Notes: a model not told the origin generated them from the letters alone. 6,201 bases of DNA from an uncultured Ruminococcus sp. (GCA_902773245.1 CACYDY010000253.1:1-6201); one strand, 5' to 3'. Shown: positions 1 to 5,321, counted from the first letter of the stretch. Made by a program: numbers and translations.

Positions 1-68
1 CGGGGGACTGTTTTCGCCGACGGGGCAACGAGCGAAGCGAGGCGATAGGCGCGGGCAGCGCCGGACAA

Positions 69-87
69 AATCCCTTGCTCTCCGCCA
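69..87 (+). other. tRNA-Ser 3'-end-like remnant, possible old attachment site
   Basis: The 19 bases AATCCCTTGCTCTCCGCCA read like the last part of a serine tRNA: the 3' side of the T-arm (AATCCC), an acceptor 3' strand (CTCTCC), a G discriminator and CCA. The bases just before (CCGGACAA) do not form a T-loop with GTTCGA, and no anticodon arm precedes it, so this is not a complete tRNA gene. Tyrosine recombinases often use tRNA 3' ends as integration sites, so a leftover attachment core is one explanation. A dispersed intergenic repeat that ends this way is another. No matching second copy is visible at the right edge of the island. Confidence 0.35.
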
Positions 88-216
88 TAACACGAAAGTG
101 GATAAACCTTTGATTTACAAGGGTGTTCCGCCGGCAGACCGGCATGACGCCGACGCAGTTCCGGCAGAGACAGGGATGAAACCCCGCAAACCGTGTGCCG
201 GGTGACGGCAAAAAAC

Positions 217-254
217 AGCAAAAAGAAAAAGCCGACTCTTTTCAGAAACGACTT
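217..254 (-). terminator. Weak rho-independent terminator for the six-gene operon
   Basis: On the minus strand AAGTCG (254-249) can pair with CGGCTT (234-229), giving 6 bp with one G-U pair around a 14-nt loop. It is followed by TTTTTCTTTTTG (230-219, the first two T shared with the stem). It lies about 83 nt beyond the stop of the last operon gene, in the correct orientation. The long loop and short stem make it weak; it is the only candidate I found downstream of the operon. Confidence 0.35.
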
Positions 255-336
255 GGGTGGAATACCCCTTTTATTTTTTCAATAGTATCATTAATGATCC
301 AAGCTTTTGATGGTTGCATAAATAATTACTCCATGC

Positions 337-813
337 TTATATTTTTGGAATTAGACTTTGCATATCAGGGGCATTAGTGTTCATATTCCATATGCCAATT
401 TTCATCTTCTTAATGTGTTTTCCGTCACCGAAATCAAGTAAATCTTCACGATGGTACACATTTAATAACTTGTTGAGGCTGCCCAAATCAGCAGAAGTCA
501 ACAAAAATGCCTCTTCGGGATCAACAAGTTTACAATATGCCCATAATTGACCTAAATCTCTCAGGGTAAGTTTTGTCTTTTTTGCTTCAATAAAAAACAG
601 CTTTAATCTATTGTTGTTTTTAACAATACCAAGTACATCAATTTGGATATCAATGCCTGTTGCAACATCATATATAATCCCGTATTTTATCAATACACGA
701 TCTAATCTTTCACTGTGAGCATCAACAACAAAGACTTCACTTCGTTTATATTTGCTTTTTAAGTAGTTTTCGAGCCACTCACACATAGGTGGATATAAAT
801 CAAATTCTTTCAC
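337..813 (-). CDS. Small PD-(D/E)XK-type nuclease, likely cutting subunit
   Basis: 158 aa, last gene of the operon. The family signature is visible: a strand with D59 in QIDVLG, then after a short turn a strand LFFIEAKK with E76 and K78 (the D...ExK pattern), then a helix containing Q89 (LRDLGQLWAYC) and a further strand EAFLLTS. An N-terminal helix with E12 (MCEWLENYL) is also typical. These residues bind metal and cleave phosphodiester bonds in restriction and related nucleases. The protein is little more than a bare catalytic core, with no room for a separate DNA-recognition domain, so it probably works with a partner. The start is GTG (813-811), 2 nt after the stop of the LAGLIDADG-like gene, with GGAG at 824-821 inside the end of that gene, so translation is probably coupled. 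Superfamily membership is fairly sure; the role as restriction subunit is inferred from the two methyltransferases upstream. A Holliday-junction or repair role is less likely in this context. Confidence 0.8.
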   Translation of the reverse strand: MKEFDLYPPMCEWLENYLKSKYKRSEVFVVDAHSERLDRVLIKYGIIYDVATGIDIQIDVLGIVKNNNRLKLFFIEAKKTKLTLRDLGQLWAYCKLVDPEEAFLLTSADLGSLNKLLNVYHREDLLDFGDGKHIKKMKIGIWNMNTNAPDMQSLIPKI

Positions 814-815
814 AA

Positions 816-1703
816 TTATGCTCCGTATCCTAAATCACTTGCTATTTCTTTCCATGAATTATAATGGTTTCCTCGTATTTCCTCAGGAATAAACTTATCA
901 ATTTCTCTTGGGTGATGAGGCTTGATTTTGTTTCTACCTCTTCCTTGCCAATAGAATCTATGTGTTTCCTCACTTGCGTCTTTGCCAATATGAGAATAAC
1001 CGTTAACAAGTTCTGCAACGAAATCAAGAAGAGCTTCTTTTTTATGTAAAACGGCAAAACCAATAGGAAGGAATTCATTAGCATATATCTTGATCTGATG
1101 TTCTTTTTTCCAGAAGTCAGGCTTGCCTTCTTTGTATTTCTTTAGATTTCCATCTCTCATATTGGGATGAGCCCAATCAATTGCCTGAACAGGTACATCT
1201 ACGTCCTTTAATAAGTTGCAAATGTCAACAACTAAAAACCAGTTTTGCGGCACTTCTAAATAAACTCGATGCTTGTAGGGAGCAATAAAGTAATTACTTC
1301 TTCTGATATAGCCGGTAACATCGGAAAAGCCTTTTAAGAAAGCAATTTTCTCATCGCGAGTAAAATTGAACACTTCCTGCGCAACTCTAGTGTTTTCGTG
1401 AGACACAGCACTACCCGTATACCTTAAAATCTCCCTTACCAAGTAGTCTGAGTTGGGCTTTGTAAAGGACATTATGGAATGGTTATCTTGTTGTGTAAAG
1501 CCTAGTCCGGTTCCGGTAAGAGGTTCTATAATACTTCTAATATCCGTAATAGATGCTCTTACATAGATCCTAACATCGTTGTTATTTTCCGTTTGTAGTT
1601 TTTTATGAGGAATATCAATTGATATTGTTGTTTCTGTTGCTCTTCGTTTTATTTCACCGTTTCCGCAAATTAATCCGAGTAAATATGCCATTTCTGTATT
1701 CAC
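816..1703 (-). CDS. LAGLIDADG-fold protein with both motif acids replaced, putative DNA-recognition subunit
   Basis: 295 aa with two LAGLIDADG-type helices, the layout of a monomeric homing endonuclease. Motif 1 is LLGLICGNG (residues 8-16) and motif 2 is LKGFSDVTG (123-131), about 115 residues apart. Each is followed by strands typical of the alpha-beta-beta-alpha half domain (TTISIDIP, DVRIYVR, then helix SIIEPL; HRVYLEVP, HQIKIYA in the second half). In active enzymes the next-to-last motif position is Asp; here it is N15 and T130, so metal-dependent cutting by this protein is doubtful. The C-terminus (about 245-295) has a basic stretch WQGRGRNKIKPHHP and then IPEEIRGNHYNSW. The start is GTG (1703-1701) with AGAAGGTG 5 nt ahead; the ATG at codon 5 lacks a well spaced site. 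Situated between two methyltransferases and a PD-(D/E)XK nuclease, it most likely recognises DNA for a restriction system. It does not interrupt a host gene, as a free homing endonuclease usually would. Fold assignment is fairly sure, role is inferred. Confidence 0.75.
   Translation of the reverse strand: MNTEMAYLLGLICGNGEIKRRATETTISIDIPHKKLQTENNNDVRIYVRASITDIRSIIEPLTGTGLGFTQQDNHSIMSFTKPNSDYLVREILRYTGSAVSHENTRVAQEVFNFTRDEKIAFLKGFSDVTGYIRRSNYFIAPYKHRVYLEVPQNWFLVVDICNLLKDVDVPVQAIDWAHPNMRDGNLKKYKEGKPDFWKKEHQIKIYANEFLPIGFAVLHKKEALLDFVAELVNGYSHIGKDASEETHRFYWQGRGRNKIKPHHPREIDKFIPEEIRGNHYNSWKEIASDLGYGA
821..824 (-). promoter_or_regulatory. Ribosome binding site supporting the GTG start at 813
   Basis: GGAG lies 7 nt before GTG (813-811) and sits in the last codons of the upstream gene. 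No ATG lies close by in frame, so this site fixes the GTG as start of the nuclease and points to translational coupling. Confidence 0.7.
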
Positions 1704-1708
1704 ACAAA

Positions 1709-1716
1709 CACCTTCT
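1709..1716 (-). promoter_or_regulatory. Ribosome binding site supporting the GTG start at 1703
   Basis: AGAAGGTG lies 5 nt before GTG (1703-1701), starting next to the stop codon of the preceding gene (1719-1717). The internal ATG at 1691-1689 is 17 nt from this site, so GTG is the better start. Confidence 0.65.
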
Positions 1717-2058
1717 TTAGTTTAATCCAATAACAAAACCACGATCAAATAGCTCATAAATTATTTCGTTGTTATTTAGCCTATATGGATACTCGTTTCG
1801 ATAAACTGTGTTTCGTGTAAACATACGAACAATAGAAGCAGGCGGAGTACAAGGAACGTATAATCGTAACTCTACGCCCCATTTATCAACATCATCAGAC
1901 AAGGTTCTAATTCCATCGTCGCATATTGTAATTGCAGGATGAGTTCGGTTATAATTGTTTATAAAACGATTAATTGATTCTGAACGACCTTCTGCCTCAA
2001 TAAAGAAGCCTTCGTGATTATCACTTATATCTGCTAAAAAAACTAATAATTCTCTCAT
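1717..2058 (-). CDS. Small operon protein B, related to the 151-aa protein, possible LAGLIDADG-like half domain
   Basis: 113 aa, function not recognised. It starts with ATG at 2058, with AAAGGAG 5 nt ahead, 15 nt after the preceding gene. The N-terminal helix-like ELLVFLADISDN leads into a strand GFFIEAEG, then a strand VELRLYV (62-68), and the protein ends in a helix and strand IIYELFDRGFVIG (99-111). The same order is seen in the 151-aa neighbour: QLRIYF (74-79) and FVEKIVKNYGFSFG (109-122). In both proteins exactly 40 residues separate the Tyr of LR(I/L)Y from the Gly of the GF motif. This order also resembles the first half of the 295-aa LAGLIDADG protein (helix, strand, DVRIYVR, then YLVREILRYTG). 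It may therefore be a stripped-down LAGLIDADG-fold module acting with its neighbours on DNA. No catalytic residues, membrane segments or signal peptide are visible. The gene is well supported; the fold is inference. Confidence 0.8.
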   Translation of the reverse strand: MRELLVFLADISDNHEGFFIEAEGRSESINRFINNYNRTHPAITICDDGIRTLSDDVDKWGVELRLYVPCTPPASIVRMFTRNTVYRNEYPYRLNNNEIIYELFDRGFVIGLN

Positions 2059-2073
2059 GATTTCTCCTTTTCT

Positions 2074-2529
2074 TTATAGGTTATATCCTTCGTAAAACTT
2101 ACCCATATAATTTGGGTGTCTCCTTTGAACTTCGGCCGTTATTGCATTAACATCTTGATAATTTCCAAAGGAGAAGCCGTAATTCTTCACAATCTTTTCT
2201 ACGAATTTACCTTTGTTAATGCGCTTAACGTAAGAGCCTGTTCCTACTCCTAAATACGGTAAAAGAGCATCAGGACAATTGTCAATATTGTTAAAATAGA
2301 TACGCAATTGGCAACCTTGTTTCATAATTTTCCCACCGCTTGTTTCACCTTGTTTAATAGGAAAATACGGTTCGTTTGGAAACTCAGCCTCGAACTTGAA
2401 ACTCTTTTCTTCAGGAATTTGAGCCTCAATTAAACCAACTCTGTTTGGTGAACATAAGTAACCAAGTATTATGCAAAAATCTTTTTCTGAAACATTTATA
2501 TCCAGAGCATTACGCCCCAATAAAGCCAT
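2074..2529 (-). CDS. Small operon protein A, related to the 113-aa protein, possible LAGLIDADG-like half domain
   Basis: 151 aa, function not recognised. Its ATG (2529-2527) lies 7 nt after the stop of the second methyltransferase; AAGGAG in the last codons of that gene is 10 nt upstream. The helix DFCIILGYLCSPN (17-29) resembles LAGLIDADG motif 1 of the 295-aa protein (YLLGLICGNG): both share LG, a hydrophobic pair and Cys, but the acidic catalytic position is absent. It is followed by strands VGLIEAQIP and CQLRIYF (73-79), a helix PDALLPYL, then FVEKIVKNYGFSFG (109-122). This is an alpha-beta-beta-alpha pattern shared with the 113-aa protein. A basic tail EVQRRHPNYMGKFYEG (133-148) is extra. 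It probably contributes to DNA binding or subunit assembly in the restriction-modification complex. A soluble cytoplasmic protein is likely, since no membrane segment is seen. The gene is well supported; relatedness is moderately supported; function is inference. Confidence 0.8.
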   Translation of the reverse strand: MALLGRNALDINVSEKDFCIILGYLCSPNRVGLIEAQIPEEKSFKFEAEFPNEPYFPIKQGETSGGKIMKQGCQLRIYFNNIDNCPDALLPYLGVGTGSYVKRINKGKFVEKIVKNYGFSFGNYQDVNAITAEVQRRHPNYMGKFYEGYNL

Positions 2530-2536
2530 ATAGTTC

Positions 2537-3331
2537 TTACTCCTTAATAAAGATTAATAAGTATTCGTGTACTTTGTTAATCCTAAACTTATAGGGATAA
2601 CCAAGCGGTCTCATATTGTTGTAATCAGACTGCCTGTCCCAAATGATAATATCATCAAAAATATATCCAGTTTTCTGCATAGCGGTTGCTAAATCGCTGT
2701 GCAAAGGATAAAAATAGCTTTTCTTGCGTATATCCATTACATTGACAATACAGTAGCCACCTTTTTTCAAGGTTCTATGTACTTCAGAAAACAGTTCAGA
2801 AAGCTTTTCAATGAAATCGTTATAATTGGGGATATTTCCGACATCATTTGCTTTATCTGAATAATTAACTGTTTCTTTTTTGTCAGCACTGCGCTGCATA
2901 TTCAAAATATCCCAATATGGCGGCGATGTTACACAAATATCAAAGTTGTTTTCAGGTAGGGTTTTTAACACTTCAAAACTATCGCCGTTTATGATTTCTA
3001 TGTTAGAATCACTTTTTGAATTTAATCTTAATTGAGCAATTCTCTGTTCGGCAATAGCACAAAATTCTTGAGATAAATCAATGCCAACAGCATCGCAACC
3101 CAAATTGTTAGCAGCTACTGTGGTCGATCCAATACCATTGAAAGGGTCAAGGACCTTGCAATTATTCTTTGCAAAAGTCTTGATTAATTTCTCGCAAAGA
3201 CAAACTGGATAGGAAGCAGGATGCTTCAAGTCCTTTTCGGCTTTTGTTTTGGATAAATCTCGCCATATACTAAAGGAATTTTGCAGCCATTCTTTTCCGG
3301 TAAGGTCGTTGCAGCGCTTTTCCTCATTCAT
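2537..3331 (-). CDS. DNA amino-methyltransferase with SPPYW motif, probably N4-cytosine
   Basis: 264 aa S-adenosylmethionine-dependent DNA methyltransferase. Motifs in order: HPASYP (37-42), motif I LDPFNGIGST (61-70, cofactor loop), GID (83-85, cofactor acid), catalytic motif IV TSPPYW (135-140), GGYCIVNVMD (191-200) and a C-terminal HEYLLIF (255-261). SPPY is usual for N4-cytosine enzymes, although some N6-adenine enzymes also have it. In the common N6/N4 methylase family the order is SPPY, HEY, HP, DPF; here the HP and DPF blocks come first, so the protein is circularly permuted relative to that layout. The ATG (3331-3329) has AGGTGG 7 nt ahead and overlaps the end of the upstream methyltransferase by 8 nt (ATGAATGA), so the two are translationally coupled. 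It presumably protects host DNA against the restriction subunits encoded downstream, perhaps by methylating the second strand of an asymmetric site. Confidence 0.9.
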   Translation of the reverse strand: MNEEKRCNDLTGKEWLQNSFSIWRDLSKTKAEKDLKHPASYPVCLCEKLIKTFAKNNCKVLDPFNGIGSTTVAANNLGCDAVGIDLSQEFCAIAEQRIAQLRLNSKSDSNIEIINGDSFEVLKTLPENNFDICVTSPPYWDILNMQRSADKKETVNYSDKANDVGNIPNYNDFIEKLSELFSEVHRTLKKGGYCIVNVMDIRKKSYFYPLHSDLATAMQKTGYIFDDIIIWDRQSDYNNMRPLGYPYKFRINKVHEYLLIFIKE

Positions 3332-4730
3332 TTATGTACCACCTTTTTGATTGAATCTTTTTTATTTCGGTATTAATAAAGTTTTCTTCTTTTTCGCTTA
3401 TGTTATAAGCTTTATAAACAATTTGATTTAATTCTTCCAGTTTATTAAACCAGTTTTGACTCATGTATTCAATTGTTTCAAGATCATTTACTAAACTTAG
3501 TATTGTATCAAAATACTTCGTTTGGAGCTCATTGTTAGGAAGAGGAATCTTTTTTAGATATTTTGCATCCGTATGCATTGTTAGTTTAGAATGATTATAA
3601 CAATATTTAATCAAAAAGAGATTAATGAGTTTTGAGTGTAATATACCTAAAATATATCTGCACATTTTTTGGTCACCATCTGTAAAGATAGTTACCGTTT
3701 GGGAAGCTTCAAGATTCCCACCAAAAGTAGCTATTACGCCTGCTTCAGCACTATAGATATTTTGCAGGAAAATAATGTTTCCTTCGGTTGGTATTTCTCT
3801 ATTTTTATATCCGAATTTTCTAATATCTTTTCCTGATATAGCATCTGGGGAAGTAGACTTACCTCTTCCAACATATCCGTTTCGTAAATCTCCTAAGTGT
3901 TGATAAGATTTGGTGAGTTTTTTATATGTGGAAAAGTCTTCGGAGCAAGTAAACAATAGTATTTCATCCGTGTAAAACTTTTGTGGGATTTTTGCCATAT
4001 TTACAAATCTGTTGCTCGAAAACTTTTTCAAACTGATTTTATGCTTTTCATCACAAACACAGTTTTTAATTGTGAGTATTATTTGTTCTCCGCGTACATT
4101 CTTGAAATATGCCCCAATATCAATTATAGATATTATAGTTTTATCAGAGAGCAATTCTTTTCTGAGATTACTGTATGAAGAAACGTGAAGAAAATTCTTA
4201 GGAATTATATAAGATATAATGCCATTATCTGCAACAATTTCTAATGCTCGCATGATTGCTGCAATGAATAAATTATTGCCCGTGTCAGCAACTTTTCTTG
4301 TGAAGAGGTAATCGCTATCCAGTTTAGTATCACCAGCGATTGGAGCATAAGGAGGGTTACCAATTATGTAATTTGGTTTTTGCTGTAGCCCTAATTTTTC
4401 AAGTATATCCTTAGGTTTTTTTCCTAATGTGTCAATAGCGGCAAAGGTACCGCCATGAGTGTTCTCTGTGCAAAATTTTATTGCATCTGAATCTTGATCA
4501 GCGCCATAAATATTGTCGTATCCTCTCTTTTTTGCGGCATATAAAAAAACTCCAGCGCCACAACAAGGATCTAATATTATCGCATTTTCAGTAATTTTAA
4601 GTTCAGATACCATTTTTTCCGCAAGAGAAACATCTGTATAGAATATACCATTATTCTTCTTGTAATTTTCTTCAAGGGAAGTTTCGTAAACATTGGAAGC
4701 TTCAATATAAGCGTTTTGCGCCAAGCCCAT
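3324..4730 (-). CDS. Gamma-type N6-adenine DNA methyltransferase
   Basis: 468 aa, first gene of the operon. It transfers a methyl group from S-adenosylmethionine to N6 of adenine in a specific DNA site. Visible motifs: motif X GIFYTDVSLAEKMV (28-41), motif I ILDPCCGAGVFL (52-63), acidic ADQD (77-80), catalytic motif IV GNPPYAP (124-130), and the helix-strand GNNLFIAAIMRALEIVADNGI (from 151) with IIPKNFL (175-181). The X-I-IV order and NPPY are those of TaqI/PstI-like gamma enzymes. The C-terminal 230 residues, with VGRG, GNIIFLQNIYS and ASQTVTIF, form the target-recognition domain typical of this group. Length fits the family (about 420-550 aa). The ATG (4730-4728) has GGAAGGAG 8 nt ahead (4746-4739). 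Being first in the operon lets methylation begin before the nuclease, encoded last, is made. The class is sure; the target sequence cannot be read from the protein. Confidence 0.95.
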   Translation of the reverse strand: MGLAQNAYIEASNVYETSLEENYKKNNGIFYTDVSLAEKMVSELKITENAIILDPCCGAGVFLYAAKKRGYDNIYGADQDSDAIKFCTENTHGGTFAAIDTLGKKPKDILEKLGLQQKPNYIIGNPPYAPIAGDTKLDSDYLFTRKVADTGNNLFIAAIMRALEIVADNGIISYIIPKNFLHVSSYSNLRKELLSDKTIISIIDIGAYFKNVRGEQIILTIKNCVCDEKHKISLKKFSSNRFVNMAKIPQKFYTDEILLFTCSEDFSTYKKLTKSYQHLGDLRNGYVGRGKSTSPDAISGKDIRKFGYKNREIPTEGNIIFLQNIYSAEAGVIATFGGNLEASQTVTIFTDGDQKMCRYILGILHSKLINLFLIKYCYNHSKLTMHTDAKYLKKIPLPNNELQTKYFDTILSLVNDLETIEYMSQNWFNKLEELNQIVYKAYNISEKEENFINTEIKKIQSKRWYINE

Positions 4731-4763
4731 AGTTTTTTCTCCTTCCTATAATACTCCTTTTAT

Positions 4764-4792
4764 ATTTTAACAATTATTTAGATAAAATGCAA
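4764..4792 (-). promoter_or_regulatory. Promoter of the six-gene restriction-modification operon
   Basis: On the minus strand TTGCAT (4792-4787) is followed after exactly 17 nt by TAAAAT (4769-4764), a fair sigma-A type match. Transcription would begin near 4757 and give a leader of about 27 nt to the ATG at 4730. A separate TATAAT a little upstream (minus strand, near 4799-4794) lacks a partner -35 box. I see no clear operator palindrome, and no controller-protein gene is present in the window. Confidence 0.6.
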
Positions 4793-4848
4793 TTATAATA
4801 TCAAAAAAATTCACGTATGTAGACACAGACCCAATAATAGTACACACC

Positions 4849-4877
4849 TTGAAATCTTATAGCTATTGTTATATAAT
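4849..4877 (+). promoter_or_regulatory. Promoter-like pair ahead of the sfsA fragment
   Basis: TTGAAA (4849-4854), a 17-nt spacer and TATAAT (4872-4877) match the sigma-A consensus closely. The predicted start near 4884 falls inside the Shine-Dalgarno AAAGGTG (4881-4887), leaving a leader of only about 10 nt before the ATG at 4894. Either the transcript is nearly leaderless or the true promoter lies upstream. Confidence 0.45.
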
Positions 4878-4893
4878 TCAAAAGGTGATATTT

Positions 4894-5226
4894 ATGGTTT
4901 ATTCTAACGCCAAGGTATGTGAAGCAAAATTAATTTCCGAAGGAAAAACGCGGTTTATTTGTGACGTTGATTATCAAGGTAAAAGCATTGAGTGTTATGT
5001 TCCAAACACATGTAAATTAAGCAAGTTGATTCATTTAAACCACAATGATGTACTCATTACAAAGAATTTACGCGAAACAAACAGAACACAATATACGTTG
5101 TTTGCGTTCCATTTGGAGGTAATTGCCGGGGAGATATATCGAAACTTAATGTCTTCTTCAGACATCTGCTTTTTATCCATCATGAAAGGCACCTCTTCTC
5201 TGATACTAATTCAGTTTATTATATAA
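4894..5226 (+). pseudogene. sfsA: Truncated sfsA (DNA/RNA nuclease SfsA), N-terminal domain only
   Basis: The frame encodes 110 aa, of which about the first 72 match the N-terminal OB-fold domain of SfsA: AKLISEGKTRFICDVDYQGK, then ECYVPNTCKLSKLI (33-46), VLITKN (53-58) and ETNRTQYTLF (61-70). These correspond to the family pattern G-x-hydrophobic-xRxxRF ... C(H/Y)xxNT ... L ... R(K)xxYxxxL. Intact SfsA is about 230 aa and carries its nuclease domain in the missing C-terminal half. After about residue 72 (near 5109) the frame continues through the antisense of an hsdR start and then through its promoter, so the last ~38 residues are meaningless. ATG 4894 is chosen because AAAGGTG lies 6 nt ahead; the frame remains open upstream to a TTG at 4849, but that TTG is part of the -35 box. 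The fragment is divergent from the restriction-modification operon and certainly not a full enzyme. Confidence 0.75.
5106..5183 (-). pseudogene. hsdR: 5' remnant of type I restriction hsdR
   Basis: Reading leftwards from ATG 5183 the frame gives MMDKKQMSEEDIKFRYI and then SPAITSKWN, which is the characteristic N-terminus of type I restriction endonuclease R subunits (M-DKK-x-SEEDIK-x-x-(F/Y)I-TPAI). AGGTG (5194-5190) is 6 nt ahead and a good promoter lies upstream, so the 5' end of a real gene is preserved. After about codon 26 (near 5106) the frame runs through antisense of the sfsA fragment and stops at 5031. Intact HsdR is about 1000 aa, so nearly all of the gene is gone, and no hsdM or hsdS is present in the window. 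The motor and nuclease domains are lost, so no function is expected, though the 50-codon frame may still be transcribed and translated. Confidence 0.7.
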
Positions 5227-5246
5227 TAAATGATCGGAAAATGCAA
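5218..5246 (-). promoter_or_regulatory. Orphan promoter of the lost hsdR gene
   Basis: On the minus strand TTGCAT (5246-5241), a 17-nt spacer and TATAAT (5223-5218) make a strong sigma-A type promoter. Predicted start is near 5211, about 28 nt before the hsdR ATG. It uses the same TTGCATTTT -35 region as the active operon promoter at 4792-4764. It now drives transcription antisense to the sfsA fragment, and possibly on toward the operon. Confidence 0.6.
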
Positions 5247-5277
5247 ATTTTGCCGGGCGAAAAACAGGACTTAGTTG

Positions 5278-5300
5278 AAAAAGCGGGCAGGTTTTCCGCC
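5278..5300 (-). terminator. Weak minus-strand terminator-like stem-loop
   Basis: On the minus strand GGCGG (5300-5296) pairs with CCGCT (5286-5282, one G-U pair) around a 9-nt loop and runs directly into TTTTT (5282-5278). The stem is short. An alternative 5-bp pairing uses 5300-5286. It lies at the island border and may shield it from transcription coming from the right. Confidence 0.3.
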
Positions 5301-5321
5301 GAGACCCATGAAAAGAGCAGT

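Larger units (their letters stand above)
1..336. other. Left intergenic flank, GC-rich chromosome to AT-rich island border
   Basis: I see no supportable gene here. Positions 1 to about 260 are GC-rich, with runs of GCG/CGCC, and the sequence becomes strongly AT-rich from about 269 onward, which marks the left edge of the island. The GC-rich part contains a tRNA-like 3' end (69-87), a small perfect hairpin GCCGG-CAGA-CCGGC (130-143) without a T-tract, and an A-rich stretch (208-230). The AT-rich part holds the perfect palindrome ATCATTAATGAT (287-298), which has no loop and no obvious role. An open frame that starts inside the GC-rich flank and ends at 377 crosses the composition border, has no good ribosome site and overlaps the end of a real gene on the other strand. 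Confidence 0.6.

Noticed and set aside
254..279. Plus-strand terminator GGGT-GGAAT-ACCC followed by a T-rich run
   Set aside because: The stem is only 4 bp and no plus-strand gene precedes it in the window.
195..377. Plus-strand open frame of 60 codons
   Set aside because: It crosses the composition border, has no convincing ribosome site, has a low-complexity lysine-rich start and overlaps the end of the nuclease gene.
842..1084. Alternative minus-strand frame and opposite-strand frame inside the LAGLIDADG-like gene
   Set aside because: They lie within the 295-aa gene in other frames and show no motif; the main frame has both motifs and good start signals.
816..1703. Free-standing homing endonuclease or intron/intein
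   Set aside because: No intron or intein borders and no interrupted host gene are visible; the gene is embedded in an operon with methyltransferases and lacks the catalytic acids.
4811..4848. Possible insertion-sequence end (TGTAGACACA ... TACACACC)
   Set aside because: The similarity is a short imperfect direct match, not terminal inverted repeats, and there is no transposase or target duplication.
4849..4893. Upstream in-frame TTG extension of the sfsA fragment
   Set aside because: The TTG is part of the -35 box and the 15 added residues do not fit SfsA; ATG 4894 has a well placed ribosome site.
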